A stretch of DNA of 64,000 nucleotides from Candidatus Gastranaerophilales bacterium (GCA_944325865.1 CALVBS010000007.1:1-64000), one strand, 5' to 3'; numbered from the stretch's first letter, positions 41,480 to 49,968 are shown. Translations and numbers: made by a program. The notes: generated by a model not told the origin, from the letters alone.

Positions 41480-44400
41480 ATGGAAGGAATTAAGAAAAAG
41501 TTTGGGCCTCTGGCAAATATAGAATTTGATAAGTTATTTTTAGGCCAGATATTTTCACATTTTGCGGATGCAATAGTACAATTTTTGCTTGTAGCTTTGC
41601 TTTTGCAGCTATCCGACAGTGCAGGAAAATCAATAGCAATTATGTTTTTTGTATTTTTGCTCCCGCAATTTTTAGTCAGCCCGTTTTCGGGTGCATTGTG
41701 CGACCGTTTCTCCAGAAAAGCAATTCTTTCCATAAGCTGTCTGTTTAGAGTACTGGCTGTAGGTGCACTAATCTTATGCTTCCGTCATTTATCACCAAAT
41801 TTAATTTATATATTTGCATTTATTTTAGGAACAGGGGCTGCATTTTTCTATCCCGCCAAAATGTCTGCCGTTACCAATATTATAAACAGCAATCATTTAA
41901 AATTTGCTAACGCTCTTACATCCTCTATAGGAGCAGTTGCTCTCTTATTCGGGGCTTTTGCCGCAAATTCGCTTATAAATCTAGGAAATATCCGAGCCTT
42001 TTCAGTTATTCTCGGAATGTATCTTGCAGCCGCAATTATAACTGCTTTGATAAAGTTCGCTATTCCTCAAAATTATTTTACGTCAGGACATACAAAGAAT
42101 GATATGACTATTGCCTTAAATTATTTAAAAAATCATAAAAAAGCACTATATCTTGTAGGATTGTCTATTTGTCTGCAATTTATTGTTGCTGCATTTTCCA
42201 ACACTCTTAATGCATTAATTACCGATTATTACGGTTTAAGTTTTGCGGATTTAACATATCTAAGAACACTTCTCGGAATAGGAATTATAGCAGGTATGGG
42301 AGCAGCAATATATTTTGCCCGTATAATGAGGATTCCGCATTTATTTGCCAGCAGCTTTATACTCCTTTGTTTAGCACTTGTTACAGCACCGCTATGCAAG
42401 TCCGTAGGAAATGCCTGGATTTGGCTAATCCCTATCGGAATGGCAGACGCCGTTGTGCTTGTTATGCTCGATACAATTCTGCAAAAAGTTACTCCCGACA
42501 GAGTACGCGGTAAAGTTTTCGGTTTACAATTAACATTTTGTACATTCAGCTTTCTAATCGGAACCGTAATTGTTGCAAATATTATAGGTTTTATTAATCC
42601 TTTAAATGTATTTAAAGGTATAGCGATTATATCTTTTGTTTTAGCAATCGCTGTTCTTATCTTTGATAAATCTTTCAGATATTTTCTGCTCAAAGCAACT
42701 CTGGGGCATATCTTTCTGCTTCTCTTCCGATACAAAGTTGAAGGAGCCGAAAATATTCCGAAAAAAGGCAAAGTTATTTTAGCAGGCAACCATACGGGAC
42801 ACTTAGATCCATTTATTGTTCAGATGGCAACTCACAGACAGTTATGGTTTATTACTGGACCAGCTGCGTTCAAGGTACCGATTGTACGACATTTTTTGAA
42901 ATATTTTAATGTTCTGCCTCTCAAATTCGGAAAGGGTTTGGAAGCTCTGGATGCAGCTAATATAAAATTAAACGGAGGCGAAGCGGTAATAATTTTTCCA
43001 GAAGGTAAATTTACCAGAGATGGCAATTTGTGCAAATTTAACCGCGGCGTCGGTTTAATGGCAAAAGCAGCAAACGCTCCTGTTATTCCTTTTGCAATTA
43101 AGGGTGGTTTTGAGACATGGGGCGGAAATCGGAAACTTCCGAAGTTATTCAATACGATTGTAATTCAATTCGGACAGGCAATAACCGAATTTGAAAGAGA
43201 TGAAAAAGAAATCGCTCACGAATTACAGACACGCGTAAACTTTATGAAAAAATCACTTGAACGCCGTGCGTTTTATAAAATCAACCATGAACTGCATTCA
43301 AATTTTCTTGATTTAATGCAGGAAAAAGGTGATATTTACGGGCAGGTAAAGGCTCTTTCTCTCAAAACTAAAAACGGTTATGAAGAATTAAGTTATCTTG
43401 AAATCGGACGCAGAGCAAAGAAATTTGCAAATTACCTTATAGAAACAATAGGAATACAACGAGGAGACAGAATTGCCATAATTTGTGAATCACGGCCCGA
43501 ATTTGCCGTCGGCATTTTTGCTTCAATCCAGACAGGTGCAATAACCGTACCCCTTGATGTAAAATTAACGGTTCCGGAGCATACACATATTTTAAATGAC
43601 TGTAACCCGAGACTTATACTTTGTTCAAGCCACTATTTGAATCATGCAATAGAAGTTAAAAATAATGTGTCATCTGTTGAACAGATATTTGTTCTTGATG
43701 ACGAAGAAAGAGAACATCAAGAAATTAAATCAGTTTCATCTATTGAAGCAGATATCGAAAAAAATATTGGCAGACCGCGTTCTTTGGATGAGACTGCTCT
43801 CATTGTTTACACATCAGGCACTACCGGTAATCCTAAAGGAGTTATGATTAGTTTCGGCAATATTTATTCCCAGTTAAGAGATTTTGAATATATGTTTAAA
43901 CTCACACATAAACATACTCTATTATCTATTCTTCCTTTGAACCACCTTTTGGAACTGGACTGCGGCTTTTTCGGAATGCTGTATATGGGTGCAAAAATCA
44001 TCTATATAAAATCTCTTAATCCCAAAGAACTCACAACCGTTATGAAAGAAAAAGGAATTACTAACATGATTGTGGTTCCTCTGGTTGCCAAAATGCTTAA
44101 AAACAGCATAGACAAACAAATTAAAAAGCAATCCCTCGTTGCACAGAAGGTGTTTCAAATTTTATACAAAACCGCCGAATTTATGCCACGGTCTATACGC
44201 CGTATAATGTTCAAATCAGTAATCGACGGACTGGGAGGCAAGTTGGAATGTTTCATTTGCGGAGGTGCACCTCTGGAAGACAATGTTGCGGAATTTTTTA
44301 ACAGAATCGGCGTACCGGTCTTCCAAGGCTATGGTTTAACAGAAACTTCTCCTACAATTTCCACAAACAGATACGGACATAATAAAATAGGAACTGTTGG

Positions 44401-44959
44401 TCAACCGCTGCCATCTGTTATGGTAAAAATTGCTGATAACGGAGAAATTCTTGCAACCGGTCCGAATATTATGCAAGGATATTATAACAAACCTGAAATG
44501 ACATCGGAAGTAATCGACGAAGACGGATGGTTCCATACCGGTGATATCGGTGAAATTGATAAAGACGGATTTATTAAAATTACCGGAAGAATTAAAAATA
44601 TGATTGTACTTGGAGGAGGTAAAAAAATATTTCCTGAAGAAGTTGAAGCTGTATTGGAAACTTCAGAACTTATTAAGGAGGTCTGTGTAATGTCTTTGCT
44701 TATTAAATCCGGAAATAAAGCCGGTACGGAAGAAGTCGGTGCTATTATTGTTCCTTGTGATGATTTGTTGAATAAATCAGATGAAGAACTCTCTAAAATA
44801 TTGGACGCTGAAGTTAAAAAACTTTCTGAGGCAAATCTGGCACCTTACAAAATTCCGACCGTTGTAGTTATTCACCGTGATGAGCTGCCGAAAACATCAA
44901 CAAGAAAAGTTAAACGCAAAGACTTAAAAGAATGGTATGAAAAGTTGGAATTGAGATGA
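41480..44959 (+). CDS. LplT-Aas fusion: lysophospholipid transporter, acyltransferase and acyl-ACP synthetase
   Basis: A 1159-residue three-part protein. Residues 1-~405 form an MFS permease of the LplT type (FSHFADAIVQFLLVALLL, SPFSGALCDRFSRKAI). Residues ~415-600 are a PlsC acyltransferase with NHTGHLDPF (from 437, HX4D) and FPEGKFTRDG. Residues ~615-1159 are an AMP-forming acyl-ACP synthetase with YTSGTTGNPKGVMIS (from 777), GYGLTETSPTIS and DGWFHTGDIGEID. In E. coli LplT and Aas are separate neighbours that flip and re-acylate lysophosphatidylethanolamine in the inner membrane; here transport and both enzyme steps are on one chain. Confidence 0.9.
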   Translation: MEGIKKKFGPLANIEFDKLFLGQIFSHFADAIVQFLLVALLLQLSDSAGKSIAIMFFVFLLPQFLVSPFSGALCDRFSRKAILSISCLFRVLAVGALILCFRHLSPNLIYIFAFILGTGAAFFYPAKMSAVTNIINSNHLKFANALTSSIGAVALLFGAFAANSLINLGNIRAFSVILGMYLAAAIITALIKFAIPQNYFTSGHTKNDMTIALNYLKNHKKALYLVGLSICLQFIVAAFSNTLNALITDYYGLSFADLTYLRTLLGIGIIAGMGAAIYFARIMRIPHLFASSFILLCLALVTAPLCKSVGNAWIWLIPIGMADAVVLVMLDTILQKVTPDRVRGKVFGLQLTFCTFSFLIGTVIVANIIGFINPLNVFKGIAIISFVLAIAVLIFDKSFRYFLLKATLGHIFLLLFRYKVEGAENIPKKGKVILAGNHTGHLDPFIVQMATHRQLWFITGPAAFKVPIVRHFLKYFNVLPLKFGKGLEALDAANIKLNGGEAVIIFPEGKFTRDGNLCKFNRGVGLMAKAANAPVIPFAIKGGFETWGGNRKLPKLFNTIVIQFGQAITEFERDEKEIAHELQTRVNFMKKSLERRAFYKINHELHSNFLDLMQEKGDIYGQVKALSLKTKNGYEELSYLEIGRRAKKFANYLIETIGIQRGDRIAIICESRPEFAVGIFASIQTGAITVPLDVKLTVPEHTHILNDCNPRLILCSSHYLNHAIEVKNNVSSVEQIFVLDDEEREHQEIKSVSSIEADIEKNIGRPRSLDETALIVYTSGTTGNPKGVMISFGNIYSQLRDFEYMFKLTHKHTLLSILPLNHLLELDCGFFGMLYMGAKIIYIKSLNPKELTTVMKEKGITNMIVVPLVAKMLKNSIDKQIKKQSLVAQKVFQILYKTAEFMPRSIRRIMFKSVIDGLGGKLECFICGGAPLEDNVAEFFNRIGVPVFQGYGLTETSPTISTNRYGHNKIGTVGQPLPSVMVKIADNGEILATGPNIMQGYYNKPEMTSEVIDEDGWFHTGDIGEIDKDGFIKITGRIKNMIVLGGGKKIFPEEVEAVLETSELIKEVCVMSLLIKSGNKAGTEEVGAIIVPCDDLLNKSDEELSKILDAEVKKLSEANLAPYKIPTVVVIHRDELPKTSTRKVKRKDLKEWYEKLELR

Positions 44960-45067
44960 AACATTTGGTTGAACCCATAGGTGGAAAAAACAGATTAGAG
45001 ATGTGGAAGAATATCTTGCAAAAAGAAGCAAACGAAACAGGTTATTGTTTGTATATAAACAAACTCA

Positions 45068-45110
45068 CATTATAAGATTCAAAACATAAGAAGATAAGAT
45101 TGATTTAAAA
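45068..45110 (+). repeat. Copy A of a 43-nt repeat upstream of hipBA
   Basis: 43 nt matching 47555-47597 with three mismatches (starts CATTATAAGATTC). It marks the upstream border of the duplicated hipBA segment. In copy A about 160 bp after it, including the operators and hipB start, have been deleted. Between 44956 and 45075 a 39-codon ORF exists but has no support. Confidence 0.7.
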
Positions 45111-45112
45111 AG

Positions 45113-45297
45113 TTAAAAATGCCCGTAAGGAACAACATCTTACACAAGCAGATTTGGCGATTGCTGCAAATGTCGGGGTAAGGTTTCTTGTTGCCCTGAA
45201 AAACGGAAAAGAAACCGCACAAATTTGGAAAGCCATAAATGTTTGTCGTGCATTGGGGATTACAATAGATGTCAAATCTCCTTATGAAAAAATTTAA
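45113..45297 (+). pseudogene. Decayed hipB copy without start
   Basis: An open reading frame equal to hipB (47725-47946) from about residue 13 to the end (KNARKEQHLTQADLAIAANVG...KSPYEKI), with Asp to Ala, Glu to Lys and Gly to Trp changes in the helix-turn-helix region. The first 12 codons, promoter and operators are deleted relative to the intact copy. It cannot be expressed as HipB from here. Confidence 0.8.
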
Positions 45298-45304
45298 GAG
45301 GTAA

Positions 45305-45540
45305 ATGTTGAGTAATTCTTTGAACGTATTTTTGAATGATAAACATATCGGAATATTAGAACAAGACAGTAATGGCGGTGTAATTTTTCAATATTTAAAC
45401 AATGCTGATAGAAGCCATTAGAAGAAAATGCACTCGAAAAATTTATCAACGAACTCCCCCTAAAACCATTGGCAACAGGGATTGAAGATATGCAATTATC
45501 TTTAGCCGGTGCACAGGATAAAACCTCTGCGATTGTTATG
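45305..45540 (+). pseudogene. Decayed hipA copy with internal and 3' deletions
   Basis: It begins like hipA (MLSNSLNVFLNDKHIGILE) and keeps the AAGAGGTAA spacer before ATG. After 'NADR' about 265 bp are missing relative to 48060-48324, putting a stop at the join. The next segment (PLEENALEKFINELP..LSLAGAQDKTSAIV) is in another frame and homology ends near 45540. 45541-45817 holds no gene I can support; only a short minus-strand fragment (MENQVETVKMIDMWLKF) that may be the relic of another gene. Confidence 0.8.
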
Positions 45541-45817
45541 TTCGGTGCATTTGTGCAAGGTTGAGAGTTTTTGAACTTAAGCCACATATCAATCATTTTT
45601 ACTGTCTCAACTTGGTTTTCCATTGTCTCAAAATCCTTGTAATGCTTTGTGCAACACATTCATTACTCGTTTTGGACAGAAGTCAAGTGGGGTAAATATA
45701 AATATAAAAAAATTTAAATAAGCAAAAATATTTTTGTTACTTTGAACTACATAAATTTATAATTAATGACAAAAAAAATTTTTTTCGTGTTTTAATCTCC
45801 ATGCAAAGGAGAAATTA

Positions 45818-46588
45818 ATGAAAATAAAACTGAATAAAGAAAATATTGTACGGCCTATAAAAACTAATACTAAAAATAAGAAAAATAAAGTACAAAAGTT
45901 ATTTTTTGATGAAAAAGCAATTAAAAACTCTAAAAATGCCTTTGATATATTTGAAAAAAAAGTGACAAAAATTGTATCTAATAAAGGGGATGTGGATACT
46001 AATTCTTTTGCAGGCGAATTGAATTGTTTTTTGAGTAAATATACAAATACCGATGAGATAAATAAGATGAATAAGAATTTTGTAAAATTTGCAGAAAATC
46101 TTATTAATTTAGGTAAAGATAGTTTGGCGGAAATAATTTATAGTTTTCTGATAAAAGCAAATAGTAATAATCCAGAGCTGGTTGAACGTTTTGCAATTAA
46201 CGGTTTGGCTATTGCAAAAAGATTTAATGACCCCGTACATATAATGGCAAGATGTGAAAATTTGAGAAGAATCTATTCCGTAACAAAACCAGAAAGCGAA
46301 AAGCTATTGAAAGTTTTGTATGAAGAAAAAAGAGCATTAAATGATATTTCTAAAAATTATCAAAGTGCTCAAAATAGATTTAAAACCGTAAAAACTGAAA
46401 TGAAGCCCGTTGAAAATTACCAAATTATGCTTGCTGCAATAAAATTACAAATTGCTAAAATTATAAAAAAGTCAAAACCAAATGAAGCAATAAATGAATT
46501 AAAAGAGGCTAAAGAATTGCTAAGTAAAAATAAAAACGGAGAATTATTACAAGAAGTTGATAAACTATTATCTGAAATAAATGTATAA
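45818..46588 (+). CDS. Helical hypothetical protein
   Basis: A 256-residue, Lys/Asn-rich, all-helical protein. Regions such as DSLAEIIYSFLIKANSNNPELVERFAINGLAIAKRFND and YQIMLAAIKLQIAKIIKKSKPNEAINELKEAKELL resemble TPR-like helix pairs. AAAGGAG lies 8 nt before the ATG. No signal peptide, membrane span or enzyme motif. It sits between the decayed hipBA and a HAD gene in the accessory region. I do not recognise the family. Confidence 0.6.
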   Translation: MKIKLNKENIVRPIKTNTKNKKNKVQKLFFDEKAIKNSKNAFDIFEKKVTKIVSNKGDVDTNSFAGELNCFLSKYTNTDEINKMNKNFVKFAENLINLGKDSLAEIIYSFLIKANSNNPELVERFAINGLAIAKRFNDPVHIMARCENLRRIYSVTKPESEKLLKVLYEEKRALNDISKNYQSAQNRFKTVKTEMKPVENYQIMLAAIKLQIAKIIKKSKPNEAINELKEAKELLSKNKNGELLQEVDKLLSEINV

Positions 46589-46594
46589 GTTATA

Positions 46595-46930
46595 TTATTT
46601 CCAATAAACTTTGAATTTTTCAATTTCTTCAATAGTTTTGTGATAATCCCCCTTAAAACAAATAGTCCTGTCATCAATATAAAGATAAGACGGCAATTTT
46701 ATATTAGTTACATCTTTAAAAAAATTATCTAAATTGTTATTGATTAACCACTTAGTTGCAAGCATTAAATTTCTGGATGTAAAAAGGTACAGCTCTGCAC
46801 TTTGAGATAAAGTTTCCAAAAATTCATAAGCTCCAGCCTTAATTTCTGGAATATGATTTTCACTAAACGTATCTGTTCCATATTCATTTAGTACGCCATC
46901 TAAATCTATAAGTATCTTTTTAATAAGCAT
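46595..46930 (-). CDS. Small HAD-superfamily phosphatase-like protein
   Basis: A 111-residue protein, started at 46930. KKILIDLDGVLNEYG is HAD motif I (DLDGV, nucleophile Asp), YLFTSRN motif II (the Ser/Thr), and LYIDDRTICFKGDY motif IV (DD). It lacks a cap domain and is very short for the family, close to 5'-nucleotidase-like or polynucleotide-phosphatase-type mini-HADs carried by phages. It is divergent from the XRE gene. No good ribosome site. Confidence 0.72.
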   Translation of the reverse strand: MLIKKILIDLDGVLNEYGTDTFSENHIPEIKAGAYEFLETLSQSAELYLFTSRNLMLATKWLINNNLDNFFKDVTNIKLPSYLYIDDRTICFKGDYHKTIEEIEKFKVYWK

Positions 46931-46954
46931 AAGCCATTTTGTCCGTCTCACGGT

Positions 46955-46997
46955 TTGTCCATATTGTCATTATAGCGGACAATTTGATTATGGACAA
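46955..46997 (+). promoter_or_regulatory. Nested inverted repeats overlapping the XRE start codon
   Basis: TTGTCCAT (46955-46962) pairs with ATGGACAA (46990-46997), and inside it TTGTC (46964-46968) with GACAA (46978-46982). The outer right arm contains the start codon and codons 2-3 of the XRE gene. A further TTGTCC is at 46939-46944. This looks like an autorepression operator. Confidence 0.5.
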
Positions 46998-47202
46998 GGT
47001 GTTATTACAAAAATTAGCAAATCGTATAAAAGAGTTAAGAAAATTACATAAATATACTCAAGATGATTTAGCAGATTTAGCCCAAATTGCACGTTCTACA
47101 TTAGGGAATATTGAAACGGCTCAAAATGATGTAACCTTTTCCAAATTAAATAAAATCTCAAAGGCTTTTAATTTAACATTAGCTGAATTTTTAAATTTTT
47201 AG
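46990..47202 (+). CDS. XRE-family regulator (HipB-like)
   Basis: A 70-residue helix-turn-helix protein, started at 46990: KLANRIKELRKLHKYTQDDLADLAQIARSTLGNIETAQNDVTFSKLNKISKAFNLTLAEFLNF. Single domain, near-canonical XRE. A longer in-frame start at 46939 would read through the operator repeats. No HipA or other toxin follows it directly; the divergent HAD gene is the only other likely target. Confidence 0.8.
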   Translation: MDKVLLQKLANRIKELRKLHKYTQDDLADLAQIARSTLGNIETAQNDVTFSKLNKISKAFNLTLAEFLNF

Positions 47203-47259
47203 TTTGCATCTAAATCTCATTGACAATTCGGCAGATCTCTTTTTACAAACAAAATAAAA

Positions 47260-47385
47260 TTGCACTTTTTTGCACTTTATTGCACTGGACTTAACTTCAA
47301 ACATCAAGCCGATTTGAGCCAAATGTGGTCTTAAAATTTTGCAAAATTAGTGCAAAAGAGTGCAAGAAAAGAGTAGTTGAGTGCA
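47260..47385. repeat. Phased TTGCACT repeats facing inverted copies
   Basis: TTGCACT starts at 47260, 47270 and 47280, exactly one per 10 bp. The complement AGTGCA(A) starts at 47349, 47359 (again 10 bp) and 47380 (two turns). The two groups face each other across about 62 bp. Such phased, opposed sites are typical for binding of a multimeric protein. Confidence 0.55.
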
Positions 47386-47432
47386 GCGGATTTTCGGTAG
47401 GGCGATGCGAGGCTAGACGAGCAAGCCCGTAA

Positions 47433-47463
47433 GGTGTCGGTCGGACGTTACTCCGCCGACACC
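47433..47463. repeat. GC-rich hairpin
   Basis: An 8-bp perfect stem GGTGTCGG (47433-47440) / CCGACACC (47456-47463) around a 15-nt loop, in a high-GC block. No T run follows, so it is not an ordinary terminator. Confidence 0.5.
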
Positions 47464-47554
47464 CCGAATAATCCAAGACAAAAAGACCAGTACATCTCAA
47501 TACTAAAAAACAGCCTCAATCGTGCTGTGTATTTGATTTTTTGAAATAAACGAT

Positions 47555-47597
47555 CATTATAAGATTCAAAACACAAGAAGAAGAGATTGATTTAAAA
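47555..47597 (+). repeat. Copy B of the 43-nt repeat upstream of hipBA
   Basis: Partner of 45068-45110 (40 of 43 positions equal), directly before the hipB operator region. Confidence 0.7.
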
Positions 47598-47606
47598 AAA
47601 ATAAAA

Positions 47607-47723
47607 TTTACCGTACGGTAAATTATACGGTAAAAATTGTTCCTAAGTATGTATTTTTTACCGTTCGGTAAAAAATGTTGATTTTTCTATGAAAATATTG
47701 TAAAATTTTACCGATAGGTAAAA
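47607..47723 (+). promoter_or_regulatory. hipBA control region with three HipB operators
   Basis: Three palindromes: TTTACCGTACGGTAAA (47607-47622), TTTTACCGTTCGGTAAAA within 47654-47675, and TTTTACCgataGGTAAAA (47706-47723). An extra half-site ACGGTAAAA follows the first. The third ends one base before the hipB ATG and contains the only possible ribosome site (AGG at 47716-47718), so bound HipB could block both transcription and ribosome entry. Confidence 0.75.
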
Positions 47724-47724
47724 A

Positions 47725-47946
47725 ATGAATATAACAGATACTAAAAAACTGGGAACATATATTAAAAATGCCCGTAAGGAACAACATCTTACACAAGCAG
47801 ATTTGGCGATTGCGGCTAATGTTGGTGTAAGGTTTCTTGTTGACCTGGAAAACGGGAAAGAAACTGCACAAATTGGGAAAGTCATAAATGTTTGTCATGC
47901 ATTGGGGATTACAATAGATGTAAAATCTCCTTATGAAAAAATTTAA
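47725..47946 (+). CDS. hipB: HipB-type antitoxin / XRE repressor
   Basis: A 73-residue helix-turn-helix protein (KKLGTYIKNARKEQHLTQADLAIAANVGVRFLVDLENGKETAQIGKVINVCHALGITIDV). It lies 7 nt before hipA, the standard order of type II HipBA modules, in which HipB neutralises HipA and represses the operon through palindromic operators, here TACC-n-GGTA. A decayed copy lies at 45113. Confidence 0.88.
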   Translation: MNITDTKKLGTYIKNARKEQHLTQADLAIAANVGVRFLVDLENGKETAQIGKVINVCHALGITIDVKSPYEKI

Positions 47947-47953
47947 GAGGTAA

Positions 47954-49195
47954 ATGTTGAGTAATTCTTTGAATGTATTTTTGAATGATAAACATATCGG
48001 AATATTAGAAAAAGACGGCAATGGCGGCGTAATTTTTCAATATTCGACCAATGCTGATAGAATCTTATCTTTGAGTTTGCCAATTCAAAAAGCCCCTTTT
48101 GATAATAAACAATGCAGAGGATTCTTTAACGGATTATTACCTGAAAGCGAACATACAAGAATTGCTATCGGGAAAAAATACGGGATTAATCCAAAAAACG
48201 ATTTTTCAATTTTGCAAGCAATAGGTTATGACTGTGCGGGGGCTGTTTCATTTTTTGACAGTTCTGATGAACAAACACCTTCAAAATACTTGCAAGAAAC
48301 TTATGAAATTGATTATACACCATTAGAAGAAAATGAACTTGAAAAATTCATAAATGAACTTCCGCAAAAACCATTGGCAACAGGAGTTGAAGATATGCGG
48401 TTATCTTTAGCCGGAGCACAGGATAAAACCTCTGTAATAGTTGTTGACGGGCAAATAGGAATTCCCAAAAGTAATGTGCCGACAAGCCATATTCTAAAAC
48501 CAGCAATAAACGGATTTAATGAAACTATTGAAAATGAATTTATATGTATAAAAGCCGCTAAAGCATTAGGCATAAATGTTCCCGAAGCCAAAATCGCTTA
48601 TGCAAATAAAACAAAATACTTTTTAATTCAAAGATATGATAGAGAAATAATTAATAACAAAATAAAAAGAATTCATCAGGAAGATTTTTGTCAGGCCTCC
48701 AACATTCCAAGCGCATACAAATATCAAGCCGAAGGCGGTGTTGATTATAAAAGATGTTTTGAAATTTTAAGAGCCGCATCGCAGCCTGCAGTTGCAATTA
48801 ACCAGTTTATTCAATTAATGATTTTTAATTACTTGATAGGAAATAATGATGCCCATGGCAAAAATTTTTCTATACTGCATTATGACAATGGAGAAATAAA
48901 ATTTGCCCCTGCATACGATATTCTGTGTTCTCAAGTTTATCCTGAATTGTCAAATAAAATGGCAATGAAAATCGGCGGGCATTATAAACATGATGAGATT
49001 TTATTGAGACATTTTGAAAAATTAGCAAATGAAAATGATATCAGTTTTACTCAGTTAAAAAAGGTTATAAAAAATCAGTGCGAAACCATCCCAGGGATTG
49101 TCTCTGAGGTGGTAAACAGCTTTGACAACAAAATCGGAAAAGATATCTTATCAGTAGTACAAAAAAATTGTACTAAAATGTTAAAAGAATTTTAG
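47954..49195 (+). CDS. hipA: HipA-type serine/threonine kinase toxin
   Basis: A 413-residue HipA-like kinase. The N-terminal subdomain has VFLNDKHIGILEKDGNGGVIFQYS and FFNGLLPES. The kinase part has LSLAGAQDKTSVIVVDGQIGIP (P-loop-like), ENEFICIKAAKALGINVPEA, LIQRYDR, GNNDAHGKNFS (catalytic Asp299) and FAPAYDIL (metal Asp322). E. coli HipA phosphorylates GltX and halts translation. AAGAGGTAA is the ribosome site. The island position and the nearby broken copy suggest horizontal gain. Confidence 0.92.
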   Translation: MLSNSLNVFLNDKHIGILEKDGNGGVIFQYSTNADRILSLSLPIQKAPFDNKQCRGFFNGLLPESEHTRIAIGKKYGINPKNDFSILQAIGYDCAGAVSFFDSSDEQTPSKYLQETYEIDYTPLEENELEKFINELPQKPLATGVEDMRLSLAGAQDKTSVIVVDGQIGIPKSNVPTSHILKPAINGFNETIENEFICIKAAKALGINVPEAKIAYANKTKYFLIQRYDREIINNKIKRIHQEDFCQASNIPSAYKYQAEGGVDYKRCFEILRAASQPAVAINQFIQLMIFNYLIGNNDAHGKNFSILHYDNGEIKFAPAYDILCSQVYPELSNKMAMKIGGHYKHDEILLRHFEKLANENDISFTQLKKVIKNQCETIPGIVSEVVNSFDNKIGKDILSVVQKNCTKMLKEF

Positions 49196-49242
49196 TTTAC
49201 CAAAATACAACAAAATGAAGTTGTGTTGTATTTTGAGGTAAA
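49196..49242 (+). terminator. Long AT-rich hairpin after hipA
   Basis: TTTACC + AAAATACAACA (49196-49212) pairs with TGTTGTATTTT + GGTAAA (49224-49242, 2-nt bulge). It begins at the stop codon. The T run is missing; the TTTACC/GGTAAA ends also echo the HipB operator half-sites. Confidence 0.45.
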
Positions 49243-49303
49243 AGTTTGTGGGTAGGGGTGAATGAATTTTTGCAGGCGGAAGTATATTCTGAATATTGCT
49301 GAA

Positions 49304-49325
49304 ATTTTTGAACATTTTTTGAACG
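49304..49325 (+). repeat. Left copy of a 22-nt inverted repeat bracketing the defence island
   Basis: Two direct TTTTTGAAC units 11 bp apart. The same 22 nt occur in reverse orientation at 63276-63297 with one mismatch. It lies about 100 bp before the integrase gene; possible recombinase arm or attachment sites. Confidence 0.45.
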
Positions 49326-49425
49326 CTTTTTAAATGTCGTTTGAATGGTGTTTAAATTTTGTGTCATTAGACTTTACTTTTTATGGGTAAGAAGCAATCA
49401 TTGTCTGTGATTAAGCGAGTTTAAA

Positions 49426-49965
49426 ATGAATGTAGTGCAACCTATAAAAAAGATAGAAGATATTCAAAAGATTAAAAAATATTTGGCAAAAAAGCCAAGA
49501 GATGCATTGCTTTTTAGTTTCGGGATAAATACAGGACTTAGAATATCTGATATATTATCGCTTGATGTTGGGGATGTAAAGGGCCGAGATTATATTGAAA
49601 TTAGAGAGAAAAAGACGAATAAGTATAAGAAATTTCCACTTAATAGATTTTTGAAAGAGGAGATTGATTTATTTGTAGAAGGTTTGCCGAGTGCACAACC
49701 GCTTTTTTATACACAAAAACATTGCAGGTTGGATAGAGCACAGGCATATAGAATTTTGAATAAGGCAGCACAAGCTGTTGGGGTGAAGGAAAGAATCGGA
49801 ACACATACCCTACGCAAAACCTTCGGTTACCACTTTTACCAACAATACGACGATATCGTAATGCTGCAGAAGATTTTCAACCACTCCACTCCCTCCATCA
49901 CTCTACGTTATATCGGAATCGAACAAGAAGACATTGATGAGGTGTATCGGAATTTTTATTTGTAA
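49426..49965 (+). CDS. Small tyrosine recombinase (integrase catalytic domain)
   Basis: A 179-residue protein comprising only the catalytic domain: TGLRISDILSLDVGD (Arg39), GTHTLRKTFGYHFYQ (His127 and Arg130), IFNHSTPSITLRYIG (His153 and nucleophile Tyr162). All residues of the R-H-R-H-Y set are present, so it can be active, but the N-terminal core-binding domain is absent. Such mini-integrases occur in mobile and defence islands. It is convergent with the SIR2-like gene (3-nt gap) and marks the island's left part. Confidence 0.88.
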   Translation: MNVVQPIKKIEDIQKIKKYLAKKPRDALLFSFGINTGLRISDILSLDVGDVKGRDYIEIREKKTNKYKKFPLNRFLKEEIDLFVEGLPSAQPLFYTQKHCRLDRAQAYRILNKAAQAVGVKERIGTHTLRKTFGYHFYQQYDDIVMLQKIFNHSTPSITLRYIGIEQEDIDEVYRNFYL

Positions 49966-49968
49966 TAA

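Larger units (their letters stand above)
47203..47554. other. Non-coding stretch with phased repeats and a GC-rich hairpin
   Basis: I see no gene here. It holds TGCACT repeats and their complements (47260-47385) and a GC-rich block (about 47380-47470) quite unlike the AT-rich surroundings, with a GGTGTCGG / CCGACACC hairpin. An ORF can be read antisense through that block (47297-47500), but it has no start signal and looks like structure, not code. Confidence 0.5.

Noticed and set aside
42229-42789. 186-codon minus-strand ORF inside the LplT-PlsC-AAS gene
   Set aside because: Antisense to clearly conserved MFS/PlsC coding sequence, with an unlikely Ile/Lys/Pro-rich translation.
44956-45075. 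39-codon ORF overlapping the end of the LplT-PlsC-AAS gene
   Set aside because: No ribosome site and no recognisable protein; it ends inside the duplicated hipBA flank.
45294-45659. Minus-strand ORF over the hipA relic
   Set aside because: Most of it is antisense to decayed hipA, where a matching antisense frame also exists in the intact gene (48313-48591). Only the first ~30 residues could be a relic of another gene.
47297-47500. Minus-strand ORF through the GC-rich hairpin block
   Set aside because: It has no ribosome site, odd composition, and its reading follows the hairpin and repeat structure; such frames arise easily in GC-rich repeats.
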